Shown here: positions 12,725 through 24,480 of the stretch, piece by piece | Layout of the letters: each line of letters opens with the position of its first letter | Numbering within the stretch: the stretch's first letter is position 1 | Notes under the pieces: generated by a model | Database searches by the model: none | What the model was told of the DNA's origin: nothing | Seen by the model: the letters and a program-made list of their open reading frames with translations, nothing else | Made by a program: the position numbers and the translations under genes | From: Plectrocnemia conspersa | Lineage: Eukaryota > Arthropoda > Insecta > Trichoptera > Polycentropodidae | Reading direction: 5' to 3' | Length of the DNA: 64,000 bases | Assembly: GCA_009617715.1 (NCBI GenBank) | Contig: VTFK01000029.1 | Span: 1-64,000 of the forward strand

Positions 12725-13150
12725 ATGCTACAGTGAATTACCATTGCAAATTACTAGTATTAATATAATTTCACTAACTCAGCTAGTTAAAATGTGTCAA
12801 ACAATTATTTTATTAATTCACTGCTCATTATCAATTAAACTGTATTTATTTACAAACAGATGATCTGGTATATACAATATTTAAAATAAATTAAACCAAA
12901 CGTAACCTAAACGAACTAACCGAATATTAATTGGGTTTAGTCAATTTGGTTAATTAAGGTTTTGGTTTGAACAGAAAATATACGCTATATTGAGTTACAT
13001 AGACATTTTAAAGCAGCATATAATTTCACTAGCGCATATTAGTTGTATTATGTTTTCGCTAGTATAAATATATATCTGTCAGTAAAAATGTATTCGGATA
13101 TGTTTTCACTAAAACACCAGTGAATTTATAACTTCACTGTAACATATACA
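12725..13150. repeat. R1 repeat copies c and d
   Basis: A partial copy at 12725-12795 (TATAATTTCACTAACTCAGC) is followed by a fuller copy at about 12880-13150. The latter has CCTAAACGAACTAACCGAAT, GGTTTTGGTTTGAACAG, ATATTGAGTTACATAGAC, AAAGCAGCATATAATTTCAC and a TATGTTTTCGCTAGTAT tail. It shares the same order of blocks as R1 copies a and b. Confidence 0.55.
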
Positions 13151-15329
13151 TATGTTCTTATTCCACACTTCCTACGTTTTAATTTTACTATTTTTTTTTA
13201 TATCATTAAGATTGTTCTTCTTTCTTCCTCTTAACATATCTCTCCGCGATGGAGATTACCATTAATCGTGTTTATTCAAATTTAGTATTAAACTAAAAGT
13301 AGAAAATCTAAGAATAAAGGTTTAAAAACTTCAAAGGTGATTTATTTTTATTTTTCTTATAACTAGATATGTAATTATTTATAATAACATATAACTGACG
13401 GTATTGAACCCCAAGCTGATGCAATCTTAGGAATGTTGAATTCACCATACGGTAATTGGAATTATAATCAATATAAAATAATAATAAAATTGGCGCGTGT
13501 GTAGTGAGAATTTTTATATTTACCATATTGATCAATTTGGAGCAATTCTATTTGTTAAATTTTCATAGCAGCTTCTATATGTATAATGATAATATATGTT
13601 GTGACATTACTCGTGGTTTGTATTGTTTACATAGTTAAATTTTATTTTTAAAATAAATTAAATTTTAATTTGTTTTAATTACAACACCGACTGTGTAAAG
13701 CTTTTAAAATAATTACTTTAATAATAACTTATGACCATCTTTAATTTTCAATATTTAAGGTATATTTTTAAAATTGTTTTTATACTAAATTATACATTAT
13801 CAATATCGAATTCCATTAAAGCAATTGTAAATGCACTTAGATATTCTTAGAAATGCACTCGCATACCGTCGCCGCCTATCGACAACTTCATTAGTAGATT
13901 TCGCAAACAGAACACAGAACGTATCAATTAACCGTGAACCCGTCGAACCGTTATCTTCTCTGCCAACTGAGTATTCACAGAATCATATCTCAGCGCCGAC
14001 AATGAAATGTTTATATGCGTTAATACGGAAAACGACTGAAGCCGGTCCTGAACATTGCCAACATTGTCTTTAGCTCGCGTCACCTCTTCTTAATATTATT
14101 ATTATTACACAGACAGACGGTATAAACACTTATCTACATAATTTGGTCGAATAATAATAAAAAAATGTTTAGAAAAAAAGCAATCCGGTCGCGGTTGATT
14201 TGTAAACAAACGTTCCTTTTTATAACCGCAGTGTTATCTGTATTGTTGCCCGCCGCGGAGCCGTCATTATCTCGGTAATGAGGCAGTTCTGTGTGGTGCG
14301 TTTTTTTTCGGAAAAGGGTCACAATTAGCCCCGCGTGCTATCTGCGAGACCCGAGAATTTCTGCGGTGATTAATAGCGACTGATGCTGTCGTCGGAGACC
14401 ACAAGAGGTCATAATTCTCTTCGAGCGAGACGATGGCTCGCGTTGTCCGAGCAGGAAAGCGGACCCCTTTGTTATGTGGCGATAGCGGACAGTTTTAACC
14501 TTTTGCACTCGCAAATTGCTGTCTATGAATGTAGTTTGCTGATTAGTAAAACTGACTTCGCTGATAACGTTTTATGATTAAGAAATGTTATATTATTTTT
14601 TTATTTAATGAAAATAATAGTTAATAGCAAAAGACCTAATTTATGCTGAGTGGGTAGCATTTTTTTGCAGAAACTAGCAGTACATTGTAAAAAAACGAAA
14701 ATTTTCGTGCTATGTAGCAAAAATGTTCTAAACTTTTAACTCATCTCCAATTTGTCTTAAAGCTACATTAAGTTCATTTGACTATGTTAAAGATTTTTGT
14801 GCTAATATTTATCTCAATAATTAAGACAATATGTTTTAATGGCACTACCTAAAAAGTCTGCATTGACACATGTTTTTTCAATTAAATTTAAAACAGTTTA
14901 TTTGACCTCGTGTTGTGGATGATTCGTTCTATTATGTTTTCTGTTCGTACTTATCGATTCTTTCGACGTTTAGCACTGTGTAAACATTTCAATTGCATCT
15001 GCTGCCTGTCGTTAGTCGGGTCGCAGATCTCAGCCGCCCTTCGACCTTATGCAAACAATTGCAATTTAACACCCTCTCGCCTCTCGAGCCTCGTGCGAAA
15101 ATTTCGTGTCGGGTGCACTTGTTAAAATATTTGCAGCACCGCCTTTAACGCTTTTCTTGGAGACACCAGTAAACACAGAGAAACCCTTCATCGTATACTT
15201 CTTAAAAATCGTATAATAATATTATAGGATCGTTCAGACCTACCACGATTTATATGATTACAAAATTACGGTTTTGCGCTCTATTTTATATATTTAAGTA
15301 TATTTTTTTGGGTCAGTTTTCGTGATGCA
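13151..15329. other. Non-coding stretch, GC-richer at 13830-14570 and 14910-15180
   Basis: No gene recognised. The two GC-richer patches carry open frames of 60-80 codons on the + strand with no recognisable similarity, no low-complexity bias and no clear splice sites. They may be conserved non-coding DNA or unrecognised exons. Confidence 0.4.
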
Positions 15330-16110
15330 AATGTTAATAAAAAATATAATACTAGTTTATCGTTAAGGTGGCGAAAGATACAGCAAAAATTGTCTCGATG
15401 CAACTTAACCAAATGAGGGTGCTTCTTATATTCCAGAATGGAAGGTATCCACTTTATCGGTGAAACGGGTTATAAAACTACTGGATTTTTTATGTGGTTT
15501 TTGAGTGGTTATCTATACAATTAACCGCTATATTTCATTGTAAAAATATAATGCTAAATCGTCCACAATATAGTTTGTGTAAAAAATTGAAATTATGACG
15601 TATTCGTAAGTTAAGTAATTCATAAAAAAATTTGGTAGTTTGTCGGTTGTAATCAATCATCAGTTACATTTTTTAATGTCAAAATATATGCAATAAATAC
15701 ATTTAAGGGTTAACATAACAAACCTAATATGTGGTTTAGAGAAAAAGATGTATACAGAACACGTGCTAAAAAAGGTTATTGATTGAAGAAATGCGTCTAC
15801 GTATAAAATTGGCCACTCAACATAATAGCTGGACTATCTTGGATTAAGGAAGAGTGACGCTCTCTGATAAGAGCAAAATAAATTTATTTATGGTAAAATG
15901 AGATGCACTACGCCTGTCTGTTCTCAGGATGGCCGAAATATACAGCTAAAATTCTCTCAAGGTTACTGGGCGAAATCCAAATAGCTAAATAAACTGGGGG
16001 TTGCTACTTATATTCCAAATTGGAAGTTACCCACTTCATCGACGGTGGATTATACAATTTTCTTGGATTTATTTTTCATCCCTTTGATAGAAAAAACATG
16101 TGGGGTCTCA
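15330..16110 (+). repeat. R3 repeat, partial unit followed by full unit in tandem
   Basis: A unit end at 15330-15530 (GGGTGCTTCTTATATTCCAG, AATGGAAGGTATCCACTTTA) is followed directly by a new unit start at about 15545 (AATGCTAAATCGTCCACAAT) that runs to about 16110 and closes with GTTGCTACTTATATTCCAAA. So one and a fraction units lie head-to-tail in the same orientation as the unit at 11.9 kb. Confidence 0.6.
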
Positions 16111-19100
16111 AATTTTGACTGCAACTTCATGGATGATTCTATACCATGCCATTGGACCAAATTAGTCAGCAGTACCTTTTTTGATAAATTCGTTTATAGT
16201 ATTAAAAATGAGGTAAAGAATTTGTGTATTAAAATATTTTTAGAATATAAGGAAAAATGTTGGTTATAATTAAGAGGGGAAAAAACAATTGCACAACTCA
16301 ATTAGCAAATAAAAACCACGACAAATTTGAGTACGAAGTTACTTTATTTTAGTTTCTTTATTTAAGGGTTTTATTTTTTATATGTATATGATTTGACGCT
16401 ACTGTATATACATCATTACAATATAGTAAAAAAAAATGATTTTATACAGAAAAAAATCTACTTTAATACTTCATAAAGCTAGAGTAGCATTCATGATTAT
16501 GTGACACGATCCTCACGAGGAACCGACGAGTAATAATAATAATAATAATAACATTAATTATGTATGCTACATTATCATATGTATTGGATATACGCATACA
16601 TGATATCTGGTTAGCTCGTGCCTATATATTGGCGAGATAACGCAAAATTTGCGTTTATCGTAAATAAAAACATAATTAGCATACCGATACCCCTCCTTTG
16701 ACGAATCGTCACCCGTGTTTTATGACCGATTTTGCAATTCAAATGTCCTCCCATAGCTCGGAATGCTCTTATGAATTTGTACTTCAGATTATGCCGAATC
16801 GGCGCGTGCCGATTGAGATCAGCGGCGCCAAACATTTTTCGACGGGTTTGTGCTTTCGCAGAACCGGTCGCGGTTTGTGATTAGTTCGTTTAAGTGTGCG
16901 TGGTGGACATTTTTTATCTTTATTTAAAGTTATTAGTGTTTGAAACATGTTCAAAATGGACACGACCATATTTATTTTCTTAGATGTGAAAATTCAGCGC
17001 TAATTTTAGATCAATAGAGTTTTGAAAAATACGGTCAAATCTGTATTGTCACTTTATTAATTAACTCGTCAACCCCTCGGAATAAAAATATCACAAAGAT
17101 TCCAACCGATAAACGCACAGATTCGTCGCGCAAACAGTCCGCGTGATTAATTTCTTCTGCAATCTGAAATCTGTATTCGCAGACACGGATCGATTCTCTC
17201 GCCCCGTGCAATAGGCGTCGCGACGCATTACGACACGTGTCTGTGCTCGCACGGCACTTAGTGCTGCGACGCGGGGGGCGCCCATAATCAAGATTTAATC
17301 ACACCTTCGGATTAATGTTATTTTTTTACACCCTTCATCCCCCAAATAGCAGATGAAAAATCTTACATCTAGCTAATTGAACGATTTGTGTCGAGATCTG
17401 AATCATATATTGAATTATTATAAGAAAAAAAAATATAATATAAGAAACTAAATTTCTACATCAAAAAAAAAAAAAAAAATAAAAATATCAACGCAATAAT
17501 CATAAAAAAACTTCTGTCTAAAACTATTACGAAACTTACCTATAATTTTTTTTTTAAATAATATGCATCGTTTCAATTGTGATTACATTGGATTGTTTTT
17601 AGATTACTGGGTTTTACCATTTTTTTTACATGTATTATCTAACCTATAAAGTGCGTTGACAATTGATAATTGTACAACCGCATTGTTCTTGTTTTAATTG
17701 TAATTTTTTTCTGTATAAAATCATAAATATTTTAGAAAGTTTAAGTAGTTTTTACTTTAAGATGTATCATATATAATTTAAACTGTTTATTATGATTCCA
17801 AATTATTATGCTCTCATTGTTAAATTATTATTAACTAGTATATATCTCTTTACATTTTACATTGGCGTATAAAAACATTGACGATATCGATTGTGAATAT
17901 TTTTTAAAACCAGTCACAAAACATGTTTTCTCCGAGTCTATCTATGCACTTAAATTTGTCTCTAACCACTCTTCTCCGCCCATCTAATTTGTCTAAAACG
18001 ATCTTCCTGGCTAATCAGTCCTCTCCCATTCGTTTCGCGTAACCTTTTCTTCAAAATAATTGAATTTAAATAACCCAAATTCTACTTTCTGATAAATTAT
18101 CCATTTGATTCGATATAATAAGCCACAGGCGTCCTTGCGTGCGCACCGCCATCTGGACCCCCCCTCGTCTTGGCCACATTTCGCCGGGGACTTTGCTAAA
18201 ACATGTCAATTATATACGAAATGGACGCACAATGGCAGCCACCGTGTACCCCATGACCTCCCGCACTCTGTTTGCAAAGTAACCCCGAGTGGGTAAACAA
18301 TCCGCGGCGGGATATAGAGTTACGGTCCCCACGGTGGGCAAAATCGTTGTTTTGGCAGCGGGAGGCCGATTGTGAATTGTGAGCGATCGAGGCTCTTCAC
18401 CGCTGGACAGATGGATCAGAGCTTGTAAAATTGGCGCAGATCATCTGATCCCTTGATATCACAGAATGAGAGAGATATCATTTTGTTTGTAAATTGATAC
18501 AAGTGAACATATGAGAAGTGCTTAAATTTCAATTAGGACAAGACTCAATTCCACAATATTCAATAACATGCATTTTCCTGGCCAAATTCAAAGAAAGGAA
18601 AAGTCCTTCTATTAACCCATAAATTCATGCATAAATGACGGTTATCTAGCGTTCATATTAAGACTCTTTTTTAACAATATCATGACTTGCAACAAGTGAG
18701 AATCGAATTAAGTATATCTTAATCAAATTTTAACCAATAGTCAAAAGCAATTTCTCATAGTGTCGTTCATTCCGTGTTCCTTTCATACATTAAATTTAAT
18801 GGTTAATGATGTAGCTACTTATGAAAAAGCGATGACTCTTTTGACATAATATGAGATGGAATATTTTATTACACTTTCGGGATTCTAACACTTTGGGGTG
18901 TGACTTCGCAGGTGGAAACTAGTGAGAATTTTATTAGATTATATTAAATATTGCGACAGACTATAATGGGCGAGATGTTTTTCTCCGGTAGTGGTGGAGA
19001 AGCTGGCGCAGGGATGATGTCCGTGGAAGATCCTTAGAGTTCTGATTGGTGTGACAGCGACAGCGACTAAATTGGGCGAAACAAAATAATACTTCTTTAC

Positions 19101-20633
19101 ATACATACCCTTTATTAATTTAATAATAATTGCCAATAACTAGATTTTTTAATTAAACAATTAAACACTTGTACATTTTATGTTGTTATATTGTCTTTAA
19201 TATATTTAAGATGGATTCCCGTTATAACTAAAAATATAGGTTTGATAATCATCACTGAAATAAATCTTCTAGTTTAAAATGTTGGCTTTATGTTTAAGTG
19301 ATTCGCCGCTGAATCTTTAATATGTCTTCAATAATCTATGATTCGAAATTCGTTTATGAATGTGATGATTACGATTATAAAGTATTATAATCGTTATCAT
19401 CACATTATTGTATTTTTATATATCTTTATTATAATAATAAACATATTAAACCTTTGGGTTCGTCTGCTTATATTATATTATATTTTAAATGAATTTTAAT
19501 GTCGTAATAATTTGTGTGCGCAAACTTGAAGACGATCTCAGACGCAAGTAAAACAATCTCAAGTGTATTGTCTTCCAATCAGCCATCAATCTCGAAGACA
19601 AACACAATTATAACGTATTGCCCTAACCCTTCGCCCGTGTTTGCTGACGTAATGAAATTTCGTTAACGCTGTTAATTTCAACCCCGAGATCCATCCATCC
19701 TTCAGTATCTCGTCCACAGCTAGCTATCCTATAACTATCTACCTAAAGAGGTTTTGATTGGAGGCTAGAGAGTAAAAAAGGGGCAACAATTGATTTTTTG
19801 ATCGAAACTCTCGTTGTTCATTACGTTTTCATTCAGTTCGCTTGTACACATTGTACATAAGTAGTACTTTGCAATTTCGCTTCGCGAGAGGGCGCCCATG
19901 GGAAAACACGAAAAACCTTTTGAAGACCGCGGCAACCCCCGGCGGGATTGAGTTTCTGCTTGCCCTCTATGTGCTTATTTACTTTTGGCGTAATATTTAA
20001 TTTTTTCTGCTTCTTTGTTTGCTGTGTATTTTTTCGGAGGATGGGGTGGCGTGGGTTTTGTCTCCGTTTTAATCGGATGTAATCTTCGCTCGTCTCGCGC
20101 GAAGTTTATACCAAGATTTTCCTATTAAATCGAGATTAACGCTGCTTCTGGTGCTACGTTTTGTGTTTGTCTTGTGCAACTCTCAGATCTTGCGCCCTTC
20201 GTGCGTATTTAGGGTGGGAAAATCTTAAGAATTTATATTTTTTATTCTTTAATTACGTATTACACTGTTGAATATGACGCATAATCAATTTATTATTGTA
20301 GCAGAACGTTGCATATTGTTCACAGTTAAAATAATAATTTATAAGCTTAGTGGTTTTATAGTTATCTGAATTATTAAACAGTGAAATTTGCTTTAGATCA
20401 CATTTTATAATCATTTAAATTGTTTTATTACATTTAACACGCTTGATTAAAGTACATATATTATATTCCACTTATATTGTATTTAATCTTTGCTTTGCCA
20501 AAACACGATTCATTGTATTCTGATTTATTTTTTGTAAATCTTTGGTTGCATTATAAAGTATTGAATTAAAAGTATTGAGAAGTATTAAATTATTGTAGAC
20601 AAATTTATAATGTTGCTCTTTACCTTGTTTCAG
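16111..20633. other. Non-coding stretch upstream of SCAPER exon A
   Basis: Probably SCAPER intron. It holds GC-richer patches at about 16690-17300, 18120-18440 and 19860-20210, a TAA triplet run near 16530-16550, an A-run near 17463 and a near-perfect hairpin at 19359-19406. No SCAPER-like coding block was recognised. Confidence 0.45.
19359..19406. repeat. Near-perfect 22-bp-arm hairpin with 4-base loop
   Basis: AATGTGATGATTACGATTAT then AA (19359-19380) and its reverse complement (19385-19406) match at 21 of 22 positions around the loop AGTA. The pairing is too long and too exact to be random in a single place, but it lies alone in non-coding DNA. Confidence 0.85.
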
Positions 20634-20781
20634 ATATTTGGTTAGCAGCGGCCTAGTAGATCTGGTGTTCCAGTGCTGCACCTCAGCCGAAGAACCCGCC
20701 AGTTCTGGAATATGCGATCTGTTGGAAACTTCTATGGATTTGCTGGCTGCATTGACTGCTAGGTGTGCCAAAGACTCTCAG
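20634..20781 (+). CDS. SCAPER: SCAPER, exon A of the C-terminal region (internal)
   Basis: This is the first of five exons that join into the C-terminus of SCAPER. In vertebrates SCAPER is an ER-associated protein that binds cyclin A/CDK2, and it has a later-described role in ribosome-linked tubulin mRNA decay through CCR4-NOT. The exon follows a pyrimidine-rich ...TTTCAG acceptor and ends CAG|GTAATA. It begins with the last base of a split codon and then encodes 49 residues, starting YLVSSGLVDLVFQCC. This resembles the vertebrate stretch around 'ISYIVVVGIIDKLCSCF', a comparison made from memory. The exon ends in phase 0 and is GC-richer than its flanks. The upstream exon supplying the first two bases of the split codon was not found in the window. 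Confidence 0.85.
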
Positions 20782-20854
20782 GTAATATTGATTCCTCTCT
20801 TACAATACATAATAACTATGATTTATTTTTATCGTTTGACTATTTAATTATTAG

Positions 20855-21055
20855 GGAGAATGGTGTGGACGTCTTTGTGGCTGCCTTCGCATCACAGAAC
20901 TATGCGGAAGTGTGAGAACTGTATGCTGCGCTTTAGCGGAAGGTTCTGGCGGAAACATAGAGAGAGAACCTTTGGAAACTCCAGCATTGCGCCTTGCTCT
21001 ATCTGCTCTAGCGCTAATGACAGCCACTGCGGAAGCAAATCTTGCAGCGTTTCAA
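20855..21055 (+). CDS. SCAPER: SCAPER, exon B (internal)
   Basis: The acceptor is ...AATTATTAG and the donor is CAA|GTAAGT. The exon is 201 bp, 67 codons, phase 0 at both ends. It encodes GEWCGRLCGCLRITELCGSV at the start and LALSALALMTATAEANLAAF near the end. The second stretch matches the helical 'LRFFNSFAALHLPAFQ' region I recall for vertebrate SCAPER. It is separated from exon A by a 73-bp intron, far shorter than the other introns. The protein is mostly helical with no obvious membrane segment here. Open reading continues past the donor, but that extension is intronic, since exon C continues the homology exactly at this boundary. Confidence 0.88.
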
Positions 21056-21184
21056 GTAAGTATAGCGAATGATGTATTTCATTTGAATCATGTACTTCAT
21101 ATGTACATATATTTTACATCCCCTTTCGCGCAGTTGTTTACCGAGGTCGGAGACCGAAATCAAACAAATTAATAAGGTAATGAT

Positions 21185-21226
21185 GTTTGGTCAGAGCTAT
21201 CCCAGCGGGGGATATCCTAACCAAAC
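21185..21226. repeat. Short palindrome in SCAPER intron
   Basis: GTTTGGTCAGAGCTATCCC (21185-21203) faces GGGATATCCTAACCAAAC (to 21226), imperfectly paired around AGCG. Confidence 0.5.
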
Positions 21227-21521
21227 GTTCAAATAATTATTATACGGCGAACGCATCGCTTGCTTCCAGAAGGTTCAACTTTGCTCGACCTGTTGAACGG
21301 GATATATTATTTTTAATTAGTTTAGTTTTACAATTTATTTTATTTTTTGAATAATATTTATTTAATCCGAAATTTAATGAATAATATAATGCTTTGAAAC
21401 GTGGTCATTGCTCGGCGTATGCGAATAATATTAATCAAATATAAATAGACATGATACAGCCCTTCGTGCAAACAGAGGAACTTCGATAAACATTGAGTCG
21501 TTGAAGGGCGGGCGGAAAAGG

Positions 21522-21550
21522 GTCTCTCTCTCTCTCTCTCTCTCTCTCTT
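21522..21550. repeat. (CT)n microsatellite, about 14 units
   Basis: An uninterrupted TC dinucleotide run in the SCAPER intron between exons B and C. Confidence 0.95.
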
Positions 21551-21871
21551 TCAATAATCTAAAACTGACATTGCTGTTATGTTTTGATTGTTAATTAAGA
21601 AGTTAAATAACGAGGCGGCTACGGCACGCGTCGGGGTGCGCCTATTGCGGTTTTAACTATATATCTATACAGTGGCTCTTTATCTTATTTTTTACCGCAA
21701 ATTGGTTATGATAAACTACTATATTTAGATTAATCTAAAATATTTTTTTTTATAAATAAAAAGCTTAGCTTACAACCAGTAATGAAACTTTAAATTATAG
21801 GTTTATCAAATTATGAACTAATTTTCCAGATAATGTAAACTTTGGATTTTTTCATAAATTTATATTAGTAT

Positions 21872-22739
21872 AGTACGCTCGGGATAAGGATGCCGGTTTG
21901 TTATTGTGTGCGTGTACATGTATATGAGAGGGAGAAGCGATGTAGCGTGTACTTCGTTGTCTCGCTTTCTCTTTTAAGGACAGTCGCTGATTCGTCAACG
22001 CTGGTATTCGTCATTAAAGTGCAGTGTGGCACAGAAGTTCGATATTCTCTAGTGATTTATTTCAAATAATTTTGTGTTGATATTGGTTTAACCCATATAT
22101 GCCCACTGTCCCATGGGTAGGTCACTAAACTCGTGCCACTGTTTTTTATTTATAAATGAAATTTTAAGAGAACAAAATTTCTTGGGCATAGCTGGGTTAA
22201 TTGATATCAATGCTTCAAATATACACTGTAAGTTATTCGTTCTCTTACCCGTGGATTAAAATATTTTAATTATTTTTCCATTAATCCGTACGTTGTTGGT
22301 TTTTTTACACTATTCTCTGTAAGGCTTAAAAAAGTTATTACTCTTATCGTTGCGCCAATGATCATTTTTTAATTTATTCAATAGATTCTAATGATTTAAT
22401 AGAGTCATCGAGCCATTAAACAATCTGCGAATAATTTCTTTCCCCATTTTATATCTTTTTGCTTTTGAAGAATAGCTAAAGACTTCATTATTTTTTTGAC
22501 TAGTGAAAGATTTTGAATTTTGCAAATATTTAATTAATGACATCAATGTCGGTTTCTTCGATTATATAATATATTTTTAATTGTCCGTTGAAATTTATAA
22601 CTTAGCTCAGATGTATGTATGTTAAATAAACATATATTTTCTTTTAAAATAAAAAAATTAAATATTCTGAGCGAAATTGTTTTGAGCCACACAGTTCACG
22701 CACACAATAACAAACCGGAATCCTTATCCCGAGCGTACT
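21872..22739. mobile_element. 868-bp non-coding element with 43-bp terminal inverted repeats
   Basis: The ends 21872-21914 and 22697-22739 are reverse complements at 42 of 43 positions; the termini read AGTACGCTCGGGATAAGGAT going inward. The interior has no transposase frame and contains a nested TTAA-flanked element (22088-22200). Target-site duplication is not clear (flanks TTAGTAT and CTAGTCG), so I leave the superfamily open. The near-identity of the ends suggests fairly recent activity. Confidence 0.85.
22088..22200. mobile_element. piggyBac-type MITE nested in the 868-bp TIR element
   Basis: It is bounded by TTAA on both sides. The inward ends are CCCATATATGCCCA and, from the other side, CCCAGCTATGCCCA, 12 of 14 identical. 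TTAA target sites and CCC-starting inverted ends are the marks of piggyBac-type elements. The length is 113 bp, with no coding capacity. Confidence 0.65.
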
Positions 22740-22762
22740 CTAGTCGTGTATATTTATAGAAC

Positions 22763-22812
22763 AGTCCCATTGCGTCACGATGATCAAAACTAATACATAA
22801 GAAAATAAATTT
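22763..22812 (-). repeat. LINE 3'-tail fragment
   Basis: CCCATTGCGTCACGATGATC then AAAACTAATACATA resembles the 3' end of the jockey-type LINE (57270-57320: CTAATGCGTCACGATAGTCA). Same orientation. Confidence 0.5.
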
Positions 22813-23019
22813 AAAAAATACAAAATTAAATGATAGCTGACATTAAATTAATCAATCTGCAATATCAGCATTTATATTAACTGGATGACGATTGCTATAG
22901 GCGTGTCGGGTAGTGTGGAACACTGGCTCTAACGATCAGGAAAAGAGGTCGTAATCGTGACTCGAAGACGTAATGAAACCCAAAACTGGTATTCTTCGGG
23001 AATAGCTTGATAGTCAACA

Positions 23020-24480
23020 ATACTATTCTGTTGTTTAAAGAAATACTTAGCCACGTCCAACTTTCTGCGAATCGTATCTCAACTCTTTCAATAATAACCA
23101 AATATACTCATATAAAGGTATTTCAAGTACCTTTTCTGTTTTTTTTTAATAAAAAAGTATTTGATTACTCGAGAGTTCTAAACCATCGATTCAGAATCAA
23201 AAATACTGCGATAATACGTGTCATAGAAGACACGAATAACTGACCGATCATCAAAGTTTTTTTATATATAAGGAGCGAATCTCAAAACTGGAGTGGATAT
23301 CTTTAGCTTTGGATGAAAGTTGTGACATTAGCAACACAGCACGATTTACTGTTTTTTTCTTAGAGAAATGGATTCCAGTTTTAATTTAATAAAATAACTA
23401 GGATCATTGGTTCCATTGAAAAGAAAACCCACCTAAGTAGAAATTTATAAAGAATTCAAAAGTGTTTTGTGTCGATTTAATATCACAATAGAAAAGATCG
23501 TGGGAATATCAACAGACGGCGCAAGAGCCATGTCTGGTATGAATATTGTAGTTTCGGGGCTTTTAACAAAACGAGAAATCATCGTTTCTTATTGAATTTT
23601 ACATCAGGAAAATTTGTGTGCCAAAATATTAAAAATGTCAACTGTTATCATACCGTTCATCATAATAGTCAATTCTTATAGATCTCGAAGGCTATATCAT
23701 TGTCAATTTAATGAATTTTAATGAATTTTAATATAGATATGCAAAGCGAATATTGTGATGTTATTTTAAATACCGAAGATTTTTTAAATGTGCGATTTAA
23801 AAAATCAAATCAAATGGTTTTTAGAGACTTTTCGGGATTCAATGACAAAAAATGGATGTGCGATTTTGCTTTTTGTGTTGATAATACACACCATTTGAAT
23901 AATTTAAACGTAGACCTCCAAGGACCAAATAAACTGATCAATCAAATGTTTGATAATATAAGAGCTTTTGAAACTTTAATTAAATTGTAGAATCGTCAAC
24001 TGGAATCCAATAATATGGCACATTTTACGACGTTAATTACATTTAATTCTCGGTTCGAAGTGTTACGATAAAATAAAACTTCTTTAATATATTTTCATCA
24101 CCTTTCGAGGTACATGTTGAAAAAAACACGAAAATTCTAAATGGGGATAATTGATTTATAATGTGAAACCGAATTAAAATATAAATTTCAAAACGTCGAT
24201 CTTTTTTGATAGTTACAAAACATTATTTCCCATCAGGAAACTTACATTAGTAACTAACCATACTAGGCAAATGGTAAGTTTATTTTGAAGTACTTATTTC
24301 TGCGAGCAACTGTTTTCCAAAATAAAAATTATTAAAAACGAAAAATCGCCTTGGTGACAAAGGCTCAAAAATTGCATACCTGTATTTAAATCAACGGCGT
24401 GCAAAAGATAACTGAAATTTGTAACTGCCGTATAGAGGAACTCCCGAAGAGTGAAATATTCTTGCGATAATCAGCCACTC
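23020..24480 (+). pseudogene. hAT-family transposase relic (GTF2IRD2/ZBED-like)
   Basis: On the + strand, family blocks appear in order but in shifting frames with stops: LALDESCDISNTA (~23306), ISTDGARAMSG (~23505), ILHQENLCAKILKM (~23597), WMCDFAFCVDNTHHLNNLNV and LQGPNKLINQMF (~23850-23960), then QLESNNMAHF (~24000) and FCEQLFSKIK (~24297) near the C-terminal dimerisation region. This is the layout of the hAT-like transposases that gave rise to GTF2IRD2-type proteins. The longest intact piece is 23721-23990. It is not functional and lies within the SCAPER intron between exons B and C. Confidence 0.8.

Noticed and set aside
1..20633. Additional SCAPER exons upstream of exon A
   Set aside because: I looked for coding blocks on the + strand ending two bases into a codon, with a GT donor and SCAPER-like content, and recognised none. 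Short or diverged exons could still have been missed.
20912..21172. Continuation of SCAPER exon B past the GTAAGT
   Set aside because: Homology stops exactly at the donor and resumes at exon C. The read-through is intron.
23721..23990. 89-codon + frame as an independent gene
   Set aside because: It is one intact block of the hAT transposase relic, with family blocks before and after it in other frames.
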